Shown here piece after piece: positions 45,813-53,919 of a DNA stretch of 64,000 nucleotides; position 1 is the stretch's first letter; each line of letters opens with the position of its first letter. Position numbers and translations under genes: made by a program. Source of the DNA: Embleya hyalina (GTDB lineage: Bacteria; Actinomycetota; Actinomycetes; Streptomycetales; Streptomycetaceae); assembly GCF_003967355.1 (NCBI RefSeq), contig NZ_BIFH01000022.1, positions 124,001-188,000 of the forward strand. Direction: 5' to 3'. A model generated the notes under the pieces. It worked only from the letters and a program-made list of their open reading frames with translations. It was not told where the DNA came from and made no database searches.

Positions 45813-46571
45813 ATGTTCGTGTTCGCGCACGTGAGTGATATCCATATCGACGGCACGCGCCGCAGCGCCGCGCGCGCCCGCACCGTGATGAGCTATCTCG
45901 ACGCGTTTCCCGGGGACCTGGACGCGATCCTGGTGACCGGGGACGTCGCCGGCAACGGCCTGCCGGCCGAGTATGTCGGGGCCCGCACGCTCTTGACCTC
46001 TCGTCATCCGGTGTTGGCGCTGCCCGGCAACCAGGATGTGCGCGGGTTGTTTCGTGCGGGACTGCTGGGCGACGCGGGCGGGGTCGACAGCGACGCTCCG
46101 ATCAACCGGGTGTACCGCTCGGCCAACGCCACATACGTGTTGTGCGACTGGCTGAGTCCGGGCCGCGTCGACGAACCGCCGACCGATGAGACGCTGACCT
46201 GGCTGAGCAGCATCCTGGACGCGTCGACCGGCGCCTCCCCGGTGTTCGTGGCCTTCCATCATCCGCCGGTGGAACTGGGCGCCCCCGACGCCGAGCCGGT
46301 CCGGCGTTTCCACGCCGACCGGCTCGCCGAGGTGGTCGCGGATCGGCCGGACGTGGTGGCGTTCCTGTGCGGACACGCGCACGCTCCGGTGGCCACGACG
46401 TTCGCGGGCAGGCCGCTGATCGTCGCGCCGGGAGTGGTCTCGGGAGCCCGGCTGCCCTGGGAACACCCGGTCGGGGACGTCTCCGTCGACCGCACGATCC
46501 CGCCCGCGCTCGCCTTCCACGTCCTCGACGACGCGGGCAGACTGACCACCCATTACCGGGTTCTCCGCTGA
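45813..46571 (+). CDS. calcineurin-like metallophosphoesterase
   Basis: 252 aa, class III cyclic-nucleotide phosphodiesterase-like. Metal-binding motifs in order: HVSDIHID, VTGDVAGNG, LPGNQD, FVAFHHPPVE and CGHAHAP. The usual GNHD is GNQD, so the His that helps catalysis is replaced by Gln. Related enzymes cleave cAMP or other phosphodiesters. ATG at 45813 with GAGGATCC upstream. It stands alone, with a dispersed repeat 280 bases upstream. Confidence 0.85.
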   Translation: MFVFAHVSDIHIDGTRRSAARARTVMSYLDAFPGDLDAILVTGDVAGNGLPAEYVGARTLLTSRHPVLALPGNQDVRGLFRAGLLGDAGGVDSDAPINRVYRSANATYVLCDWLSPGRVDEPPTDETLTWLSSILDASTGASPVFVAFHHPPVELGAPDAEPVRRFHADRLAEVVADRPDVVAFLCGHAHAPVATTFAGRPLIVAPGVVSGARLPWEHPVGDVSVDRTIPPALAFHVLDDAGRLTTHYRVLR

Positions 46572-46820
46572 GTGGCCGTGAGACGGTTTCCGGAAGCCTC
46601 GTCGAGACATCCCGATGCCGGATCGGAAACGGTCACGGCAGCGGTATCCGGAGTCGATTCAAGGCGTACATTGAATGCGTGATATCGGATGAGAAAAAGT
46701 AAAAACACGCCATAAATGCGTCGATGCGGCCGGCCGAAAACCGTGCTATCAATCATTTGTCCCTCCGCGTCCGGTCGAAGCGAACGATGCGCGGACAAGA
46801 GCGATAAATCGGGGAACACG

Positions 46821-47903
46821 ATGCCATCAGTGGTCCGCAATCGACGTTCACAACGGGTCGCCGCACTCGCGGTCTCGGCAGGCGTCCTGGTCGGCGTCCA
46901 GATGGGCGCGGCGGCGCTGGTGACCGCCGCGCCGGTCGCCGAACCCGCCTTCGACAACGGCAGCGAGCGTTTGAACGTACGCCCGGGCGACACGGAGACC
47001 GTGACCGTGAAGGCGCCCAAGGGAGACACCGCGACCTTCACCTTCGACAAGGCGTTGACGGGGGTGACCATCAAGCCGAGTTCCACCTGCTCCGGGTCCG
47101 GCCTGGTGTACACGTGCGCGGCCAACACCCTCGGGCTCGACAGCGAGTTGTGGAACTTCGCGCTCACCGCCGCTGCCGGGGTCACGGTTCCGCAGAACGT
47201 GAACCTGACCGTGACCGACAAGACCGGCAAGACCCTCAAGGGCACCGTCTCGGTCAACCACCGCAGCCAACTGGAGCCGCTGGCGCAGAGCCTCGTCTAC
47301 GTGAACACCCAGACGGGCGTCGTCCAGGACGGCGGCATCCCGTTCAAGGTCACCAACCTGGGCAAGGACCCGAGCCCGGCGAAGCTCAAGATCACCGCCG
47401 TGTCCAACGTGCGCTTCACCGGCCCCTCCACCGGCGACGGCACGTGTGACGTGCAACCGACGGTCGTACAGTGCACCTTCGGTGCGATCGCGGGCACCAC
47501 GGGCCAGGCGGCCTTCAAGGTCCCGGCCGTCTTCTCGGGCAAGGCACAGGATCTCGAACTCGAGGTGAGCGGCCCCAACTGGCAGCAGGATCCCAGCCGG
47601 GCCACCGCTCGGGCGCACTACACCAGCGACGTCCAGGCACCGCCGACCACGTCGCCCACGGCCACGCCGACCGGGACCGGATCGCCGACCCCGACGTCGA
47701 CCGCGACGCCCACGACGTCGGACGATCCGACCGCGAGCGAGTCCGTGATACCCATCTCCCAGGGCGACGACGGGTCGGAGCTCGCCGAGACCGGTGGCGG
47801 CGGCAACGAACTGCCCCTGATTCTCTCGGGCGTCGCGCTGCTCGCGATCGGGGTGGCGGCCGCCCTGTACGCCCGGCGGCGACGCGGCATCGACGGCATC
47901 TGA
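46821..47903 (+). CDS. LAETG-anchored surface protein
   Basis: 360 aa. Signal peptide ending VTAAPVA, then about 250 residues of beta-rich Ig-like domains (VTVPQNVNLTVTDKTGKTLKG, CDVQPTVVQCTFGAI), a Thr/Pro stalk, the sortase motif LAETGGGGN, a hydrophobic helix and RRRR tail. It should be covalently linked to the cell wall by a class E sortase. The 160 bases upstream are A+T-richer. Its anchor is like that of the thioester protein at 30.3 kb. Confidence 0.8.
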   Translation: MPSVVRNRRSQRVAALAVSAGVLVGVQMGAAALVTAAPVAEPAFDNGSERLNVRPGDTETVTVKAPKGDTATFTFDKALTGVTIKPSSTCSGSGLVYTCAANTLGLDSELWNFALTAAAGVTVPQNVNLTVTDKTGKTLKGTVSVNHRSQLEPLAQSLVYVNTQTGVVQDGGIPFKVTNLGKDPSPAKLKITAVSNVRFTGPSTGDGTCDVQPTVVQCTFGAIAGTTGQAAFKVPAVFSGKAQDLELEVSGPNWQQDPSRATARAHYTSDVQAPPTTSPTATPTGTGSPTPTSTATPTTSDDPTASESVIPISQGDDGSELAETGGGGNELPLILSGVALLAIGVAAALYARRRRGIDGI

Positions 47904-48072
47904 CGCGGACGTTCGGTCGCGGTCCCGGGAACGCCCGCGTCGGGGCCGCGATCGACCGTACGGCTTGGCGGGTATTTCCGAGCCGCGACCTCTCCCTTTT
48001 GATGGGATGTATTTCGGCCGTCACCCGATGGCCCGAGTGCATCGAGCGATCGCGACGAAGGGGGAATTCGGC

Positions 48073-49605
48073 ATGGTCGAGACGACCATCCGATCCTTTC
48101 GATTCACGCTCGATCCCACGGCCGACCAGGAGATGAACCTCACGCGCCACGCCGGCGCGGCACGATGGGCCTACAACTGGGCCCTGGGGCACAAGATCGC
48201 GGCCTACGATCTTCGCAGAGCGGAGATTTCGGCATTGATCGAGAGCGGGCACACCGAGGCTTCGGCGAAAAAGGCGACGACGGTTCGCATTCCGAGCAAG
48301 GCGGCCATTCAAAAACATCTGAACAGGATCAAGGGCGACTCCCGTCGCCACCTTCCCGAGCCCCAGGCGTACGGGCCGCATCCGCCCTGCCCCTGGTGGC
48401 ACGAGGTCTCGACGCACGCGTTCCAATCCGCGATGACGGACTGCGACACCGCCTGGGACAACTGGGTGAAGTCCGTCGCCGGCAAACGCGCGGGCCCCAG
48501 GGTGGGCATGCCCCGCTTCAAGCGCAAGGGCAGGGCCCGCGACTCGTTCCGTCTGTACGGCATCGGCCTGCGCCTGGACGGCTACCGTCGGATCAGCCTT
48601 CCCCGCATCGGCTCGGTGCGCCTGCACGATTCGGCCCGCCGACTGGGACGGCTGATCACGCGGGGGATCGCGACCATCAAGAACGTGACCGTCACGCGTC
48701 GCGGATCCCGCTGGTACGCCTGCGTGTTGACCGAAGTGACCGACGCGAGCCCGCCCACGCGAGCGCGGCGCGCCGGTGGCACGGTCGGGGTGGACCTGGG
48801 GGTGCGATGGTTGATCACGCTCTCCCGACCACTGGATCCCGCCGTGCCCGACAGCGACACGACGCCGAACCCGCGGTGGATCGAACGAGACGCCCGACGC
48901 CTGCGCAAGGCACATCGCAGGTTCTCCCGCACCGTCCGCGGCTCACAGCGCCGTCGCCGGGCCGCCCGGGCACTGGGCGCGATCCACGCCCGCGTCGCCG
49001 AACGCCGGGCGGGGCATCTGCATCGACTCACCAAGCGCATCACCACCACCTTCGACGTCATCGGCCTCGAACGCTTCGATCTCGTCCGGGCGAGCGCGTC
49101 CGCGCGCGGGACGGTCGAGCAACCCGGAACCAACGTCGGCGTCAAGTCCCGCTTCAACCGCCTCCTGCGGGACGCGGCCCTGGGCGAGACCCGCCGCCAG
49201 ATCGACTACAAGGCACGCCGCTACGGCTCGACCGTCGTACACCTCGCCCCCGGAACGCCCACCAATGCGATCTGTTCGTCGTGCGCGTGGGAAAACCCAC
49301 CCCCGCGCCTGGGCACCGATCGTTTCGCGTGTGGGAAGTGCGGCCTGCGCGTACGCCGCGCCGTCAACTCGGCGCGCAACATCGAACGATTGACACATCG
49401 ATCGGTACACGTCGCCCCTGACACAGAGGAGACGCGAAACGCTCGTGGAGTGGTCTCGTCCGACGCCTCACCGGCGCCGAACGCGACCACGGGGAAGCGA
49501 GAAGGCCCGCAAGGGTCACCCCGACGGAGCAATCCGTCGGTCACCGGGTCCACCCCGGTCGAGTCGGAGACCGCCACCAGTGCGGGCATCCCGATCACCC
49601 GATGA
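48073..49605 (+). CDS. tnpB: IS200/IS605-family TnpB, second copy, third RuvC aspartate missing
   Basis: 510 aa from ATG 48073 (GGGGGAATTC upstream). RuvC-I Asp in VGVDLGVRWL and RuvC-II Glu in VIGLERFDLV are kept. The zinc finger is CSSCAWENP to CGKCG. RuvC-III reads RRAVNSARN where the family has DRDxNAAxN, the same loss as in copy 1. N-terminal FTLDPTADQE and HAGAARWAYNW are typical TnpB. No tnpA nearby. The two TnpBs share gene length and motif order but differ widely, so they are related, independently placed elements. The C-terminal tail overlaps the guide-RNA-like region. Confidence 0.85.
   Translation: MVETTIRSFRFTLDPTADQEMNLTRHAGAARWAYNWALGHKIAAYDLRRAEISALIESGHTEASAKKATTVRIPSKAAIQKHLNRIKGDSRRHLPEPQAYGPHPPCPWWHEVSTHAFQSAMTDCDTAWDNWVKSVAGKRAGPRVGMPRFKRKGRARDSFRLYGIGLRLDGYRRISLPRIGSVRLHDSARRLGRLITRGIATIKNVTVTRRGSRWYACVLTEVTDASPPTRARRAGGTVGVDLGVRWLITLSRPLDPAVPDSDTTPNPRWIERDARRLRKAHRRFSRTVRGSQRRRRAARALGAIHARVAERRAGHLHRLTKRITTTFDVIGLERFDLVRASASARGTVEQPGTNVGVKSRFNRLLRDAALGETRRQIDYKARRYGSTVVHLAPGTPTNAICSSCAWENPPPRLGTDRFACGKCGLRVRRAVNSARNIERLTHRSVHVAPDTEETRNARGVVSSDASPAPNATTGKREGPQGSPRRSNPSVTGSTPVESETATSAGIPITR
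49409..49541 (+). ncRNA. putative omega/reRNA of TnpB copy 2
   Basis: Matches the end of TnpB copy 1 in the same blocks. It ends with a perfect 8-bp stem and GCAA tetraloop (49521-49540), preceded by a small CCC-GCAA-GGG hairpin. The internal stem TGGTC/GACCA replaces GGGCG/CGCCC of copy 1, so pairing is kept while sequence changes. The guide would start after about 49541. Confidence 0.65.
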
Positions 49606-49628
49606 CCCGGGCACCCTCGCCCCGAGGC

Positions 49629-49659
49629 CCATCGGGCCGATGGTACGCGGCGGCGTACC
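49629..49659. promoter_or_regulatory. stacked palindromes before marR, possible operator
   Basis: Two adjoining inverted repeats: CCATCGG with CCGATGG (49629-49643) and GGTACGC with GCGTACC (49642-49659). They lie 26-56 bases upstream of the MarR start codon. MarR proteins often repress their own gene through such palindromes. Alternatively they are a terminator of the TnpB gene. Confidence 0.4.
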
Positions 49660-49684
49660 GTCGGCCGGTGAGTATCGTTGTGCC

Positions 49685-50173
49685 ATGGCCCAGACCCAGC
49701 GCGCGAACTCGGGCGACGCCCTCGCCCCCACCCGCCGCGACCCGGACCGTCCGGACCTGGCGGCGATGGTCGTACCGCTCGGACGGGCTCTGATGGCCGC
49801 CGAACTCCCCGTGCTGCGCGCACACGACCTGACCATGTGGGCGTACACGGTGCTGCTCGCCCTGGGCGACGAACCGGTGCGCTCCCAGGCCACGTTGGCC
49901 GAATCCATCGGCGCGGACAAGACGCGTGTGATCGCCGTACTGGACGACCTGGAACAGCGGGGCCTGATCCGTCGCCGCCCCGATCCGGCCGACCGGCGCG
50001 CCCGCCTGCTGTCGCTGACCGAGCAGGGCCACCGGGTACGCGCGGCCGTACGATCCGGGATCCGCGTCCGTGAGGAACGCCTCTTGGCGCGCCTCCCGGA
50101 CGCCGACCGACTCGGCTTCCTGAACGCGCTGCGGACCCTGTCCGCCCTACCACCCGAGACCATCGCCGACTGA
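49685..50173 (+). CDS. MarR-family transcriptional regulator
   Basis: 162 aa winged-helix dimer. The HTH is SQATLAESIGADKTRVIAVLDDLEQRGLI, followed by the wing RRRPDPADRRARLLSLTEQG, the signature of the family. ATG at 49685. It binds palindromic operators and is usually released by phenolic ligands. The next gene is convergent, so the targets are not evident from position. Confidence 0.9.
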   Translation: MAQTQRANSGDALAPTRRDPDRPDLAAMVVPLGRALMAAELPVLRAHDLTMWAYTVLLALGDEPVRSQATLAESIGADKTRVIAVLDDLEQRGLIRRRPDPADRRARLLSLTEQGHRVRAAVRSGIRVREERLLARLPDADRLGFLNALRTLSALPPETIAD

Positions 50174-50275
50174 ACCCACGACGATCGCGCGGGCGAGCGG
50201 GCGAGGCCGGCGCTCATCGAGGGGTGAACCGCTCCGGGGCACGGTCGCCAAGGGCACGATCGGTTGGCGCGAACG

Positions 50276-50596
50276 CTACGTCGTGGCGGGGGACCGGGCG
50301 GACGACGCCCCGCCCGGCGACTCCGTCGGGAGTCGCCGATCCTCCTCCGCCGCGGACCTCGCCACGGCGGTCAGCCGGTACACCCGTCGGGTCGTACCCT
50401 CCACCACCCGCCGATCGCACTCCAACAGCCCCTCGGCCTCCAGCCGGGAAAGGAGCGGATAGACCATCCCCGCGGTCACGACGTCCCCGTGTTCCGTCAG
50501 ATCCCGCAGCACCCCCGCGCCGTGCACGGCGCCGCGCTCGTCGATCACCCGCAGGACGCGCGAACTCAACGATTCGCGTGCCGTATCGCCCGTCAC
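50276..50596 (-). CDS. PadR-like transcriptional regulator
   Basis: 106 aa. Winged HTH of PadR type: SSRVLRVIDERGAVHGAGVLRDL, VVTAGMVYPLLSRLEAEGLLE, then a basic wing VVEGTTRRVYRLT. GTG at 50596 with GAGAGG upstream is chosen; the frame upstream is low complexity. Targets unknown; it is divergent from an unknown gene at 50784. Confidence 0.75.
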   Translation of the reverse strand: MTGDTARESLSSRVLRVIDERGAVHGAGVLRDLTEHGDVVTAGMVYPLLSRLEAEGLLECDRRVVEGTTRRVYRLTAVARSAAEEDRRLPTESPGGASSARSPATT

Positions 50597-50783
50597 GCGC
50601 GCCTCTCCCGAGTGGTACGCGTCTCGCGCGATTCGGGCCGTGGCATCGGGGATTTCCAGGTGTCGTGTTCCACGAGACGTACCTTGGCCTCGACGCCACC
50701 GGACCCGATTGTACAAACCCGCCCGCCGGCCCCACGGCGGTAAAGCGGTTGGTCACCCCCGGTCGACGTGCTCTACTGACCGC

Positions 50784-51572
50784 ATGGAAGTCGGCGACGG
50801 TCGGATGCGGTTGCGCGTGACGAGTCATCCCGTGGCGGACCCGGAGTCCGGACTCGGGCGGATCCTGAGCACCGGACACATGCTCCGCGACACCGTCGTC
50901 CACCCGCCCGACCTGCGAGTCGCGTACCTGAAGGCGAATCGCGCCGATCTCCTGCGGCTGGGCGCGCTGTTCCGCGTCGCCGCCACGAGCCCGCACAGCG
51001 CGATCCACGTCCCGGTGCCGCCGGGCGCGCGACCGATGGCGACCTCCGCCGGGCGGGACATTCGTCCGCTGCCCTTGCTCGTGGCCCGCGAGGACACCGG
51101 ACTGCGGACCCGCGACTGGCCGAAGTTGCGGCATCGGATGCGCCGAACCTCGACGCCGTCGCGTGTGACGGCTCCGGCACCTCGACCGGCCGACCGCGAC
51201 GACGACGTCCTGCGCCGAGCCGACCGCCACCCCGCCCGCCTCGCCGAATGCGCCGCGACGATGGTCATCACCGCCCGTGCCGAAGTCCTGTTCATGATGG
51301 GGGACTGGCTCACCGCCGTCGGAGACCGGGTGGCCGGGGACCGCCACATCCACCGGACCGGCGAAAGCTTCCTCGGCGACATGGTCGGCTTCTTCCACCC
51401 CGACGGCGCGGACCGACCGATGCACGCGTTCTGCGTGGTCGCCGTCGACCCGTTCTTCCACCGGGCGCGCCGGCTCCGGCCACCGGGTGGGGGGCCTTCG
51501 TCGGGGGAACGTTCGCCAACCCCGCGACGACCCACCCGCGGACGCACGACCGCGAACCCGGCCCACCGCTGA
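50784..51572 (+). CDS. hypothetical protein
   Basis: 262 aa. An early stretch reads LGRILSTGHMLRDTVVHPPDLRVAYLKANRADLLRLGALFRV; a later one, ARLAECAATMVITARAEVLFMMGDWLTAVGDRVAGDRHIHR. The C-terminal 30 residues are Arg/Pro-rich and weakly coding. No signal peptide or family recognised. Confidence 0.5.
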   Translation: MEVGDGRMRLRVTSHPVADPESGLGRILSTGHMLRDTVVHPPDLRVAYLKANRADLLRLGALFRVAATSPHSAIHVPVPPGARPMATSAGRDIRPLPLLVAREDTGLRTRDWPKLRHRMRRTSTPSRVTAPAPRPADRDDDVLRRADRHPARLAECAATMVITARAEVLFMMGDWLTAVGDRVAGDRHIHRTGESFLGDMVGFFHPDGADRPMHAFCVVAVDPFFHRARRLRPPGGGPSSGERSPTPRRPTRGRTTANPAHR

Positions 51573-51603
51573 CACCGGACTCGATCGGGTGTCGACGGAT
51601 GGC

Positions 51604-52806
51604 TCAGTCCTGCCAGTGGAACAGCAGGGTGTCGACGGTCAGGGGCTCGCGGTCGCCGAAGTGGTAGACGCACAGATCGGTGACTCGGATCGCGCCGGTG
51701 GCGTCGTCGATCCAGCGGAAGCCGGCCGCCTCGAGGGCCCGACGGGCGACAGGGTGGTCTTCGTTGCCGGTGGCGAACCGGCCGAGGGTGCTGATGAGCA
51801 GCTCGCCCTCGTCGCACACGATCACGTGGTAGGTCCCGTCGCCCTGTCGATGGTGATCGCCGCAGGAGACCGGTGGCATCGGCGCGAGGCCCGCCCGCGT
51901 CAACGCCGCCGTCGCGCGGCGCAGTTGCCCGTCCACGTCGGGACGCGCGGGTGGCTCGGCGCACAGGGCTTCGACGCGCCATCGCGGATCGCTCCGCCGT
52001 TGGCAACCACCCGCGTACTCGTGCACGATCGCGCTTCGGACCTCGTCGTCCAGGCCGGACACCTCGACCCGCGGGTGCCCCAGCGCGGCGTGGATGCGGC
52101 GGGTCTCGTCCGTGTCGCCGGTGAGGCGATGCAGCGCGAACACGGCCCACGACTTCGCCTCGACCGTCGGCGCCTCGTCGAGGTAACCGCGCAGGCGTGC
52201 CGGATCCGACAGGAGCGACTGGGCGAGGTACGCGACGTCACGGTCGGGGTCGGTCAGCGTTTCCGTCACGTCCGCTCCGGCACGATGGCGCATCCGGACG
52301 CGGAACATACGATCCTCGGGCCGGTCGCCGAGATCGGTCAGGATCGGCTCGACCCCGTAGCGCGCGACCAGGGCCTCCAGCCCGGCCTCGCCGATCCGCT
52401 GCCGGCGTCGCCACGCGGACGCCGCCAGCGTCGCCAACTCGGGCGCGGCCGAGCGGTCACCGACTTCGCCGCGGGCCCGAAGGATCGCCTCGGGCAGGCC
52501 GTACGAACGCTCCCGCCGCCCGTCCACGTCCCGCAGCCAGGGCATCAACTCCGGCCGTTCCACGAGCAGTTCGAGTAGCGCGATGCGAACCTCGGCCACC
52601 TCGTCCCGGTCCCGGACCCGTGCGACCAGGTCGGCGACCCGGTGCTCCGGAACCCGCCCGGTCAGTGCGCGCACGCAGGGCCCGCGTCGCCACCACGGGT
52701 GTGTCGGGTCGGCCGCGTAGCGGGCGAGTACGTCCGCGTCGAGCGCGCGCAGGCCGGCGACGTCCACCCGGCCTGCGGCCGGTATCAACACCTCGACGCT
52801 GCCCAT
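51604..52806 (-). CDS. HEAT-like repeat protein, hypothetical
   Basis: 400 aa. About the first 270 residues are helical repeats with patterns such as HRVADLVARVRDRDEVAEVRIALLELL and VAYLAQSLLSDPARL, resembling HEAT/armadillo scaffolds. The C-terminal 110 residues form a separate beta-rich domain (GTYHVIVCDEGELLISTLGRFA to LTVDTLLFHWQD) with Cys and His residues. No signal peptide. Probably a protein-binding scaffold; partner unknown. ATG at 52806. Confidence 0.65.
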   Translation of the reverse strand: MGSVEVLIPAAGRVDVAGLRALDADVLARYAADPTHPWWRRGPCVRALTGRVPEHRVADLVARVRDRDEVAEVRIALLELLVERPELMPWLRDVDGRRERSYGLPEAILRARGEVGDRSAAPELATLAASAWRRRQRIGEAGLEALVARYGVEPILTDLGDRPEDRMFRVRMRHRAGADVTETLTDPDRDVAYLAQSLLSDPARLRGYLDEAPTVEAKSWAVFALHRLTGDTDETRRIHAALGHPRVEVSGLDDEVRSAIVHEYAGGCQRRSDPRWRVEALCAEPPARPDVDGQLRRATAALTRAGLAPMPPVSCGDHHRQGDGTYHVIVCDEGELLISTLGRFATGNEDHPVARRALEAAGFRWIDDATGAIRVTDLCVYHFGDREPLTVDTLLFHWQD

Positions 52807-52858
52807 TCACGGATGCTATCCCTCGAACGATCCTTCCGAACCCGAACATCCCGGTCCG

Positions 52859-53507
52859 TCACGCGACCTCGGCGCAGGTGGGCGAGAAGGCGGATCGTGC
52901 ACGCGGCGGCGACGGTGTGGGCGAAGTAGCGGACGGCCGAGAGGAATCCGATTTGTCGGTGGCAAGGAAACCGACGGCGATGATGCGGAAGCCGGAGACC
53001 ACGTCGGCGTGCCGATCGGCCGGGGCCGCCTGGATGATCGTGGTCAGGCCGCCCGAGGTATGCCAGGCCCTGGCCGATGCCGGCGATTGCGGTCGCGACC
53101 AGGAGGAGCGTCGGCGAGGACACGCCGCCGGCGACACCCGGCAGCACCAACCCGAGTGCCGACAGCGGCAGCCCGCCGAGTTCCGGACGCCGGGCCGGTT
53201 TGCCGTGGCCGGCGAGTTGGGCGAGGGCGGAGCACACGAGCACGAGCGCGACGGCGGCTCCGCCGAGCAGGAGATTCGTGCTGCCGGACAGGGTTGCCGT
53301 GTACGTGGGCACGAGGGTCGGGAACAGCCCGATCACGGCGAACGCCAGGAAGCTGGTGGTGCCGCTGGTGGCGAACACCGGTCGCAGGGCGGCGAGCACG
53401 TCGGGGCGGCGGGCGCGCCGGCGTTGCGGCGTGGGCGGCTCCGAGAGCATGCGGATCGCGATCGTCGCGGGGATCAGGGCGACCTCGCCGTATCGCAGGG
53501 ACGCGAC
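52859..53507 (-). pseudogene. decayed MFS transporter
   Basis: Coding for the C-terminal half of a major facilitator transporter, with LIPATIAIRMLSEPP, VFATSGTTSFLAFAVIGLFPTLVPTY and LLVATAIAGIGQGLAYL. After GLAYL the reading moves to another frame (GGLTTIIQAAPADRHADVVSGFR) because of one extra G near 53053. Near 52960 it returns to the first frame (FLSAVRYFAHTVAAACTIRLL). The N-terminal half is missing. It is a clear pseudogene. Confidence 0.75.
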
Positions 53508-53919
53508 GTGATCGCACGGCGATGACCGACATCGGCCGATCCCCTGGCCGCCCGAAGCCGCGCCCAGTGGAAATGTTCGAAGTGGCGGAAGTCGGCGAGA
53601 TCGTCCGCCGGCTTCGGACACCCCGGATCGAGCGCGAACGCAGGATCGTCCCCATCCGGATTCTCGGGCGCGACATTGGGCCCTTCCCGGACGATGTCGG
53701 GCACCGGGTCGCGTTCTTCCTATGGCGGGTCTCGCGGCTCCGTTCACACTGATCACCCACTCGGTGCCGCGGAACGGCTCACCGACGACGCGTTCGTCGC
53801 CGTCGTCCGAGTCGTCACCGACCCCATACGAAGCCGCGCGGCTTCGGCTCCCCCCGACGCGATGCGGTCAACGCCCGGCTCCGGTGGTTTCGGTGAACGG
53901 GTGATCGGGCGGAAGGAAC
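53508..53919. other. intergenic region with possible gene remnant
   Basis: About 410 bases with no intact gene. On the minus strand near 53620-53665 a short stretch reads APENPDGDD, the same nine residues as in the gene at 60771-61328, which suggests a remnant of a related gene. The end, GGAAGGA, is the ribosome binding site of the patatin-like gene. Confidence 0.35.

Noticed and set aside
45242-45883. Minus-strand frame over repeat copy A as a protein
   Set aside because: Substitutions against copy B show no third-position bias and the frame is disrupted differently in the two copies.
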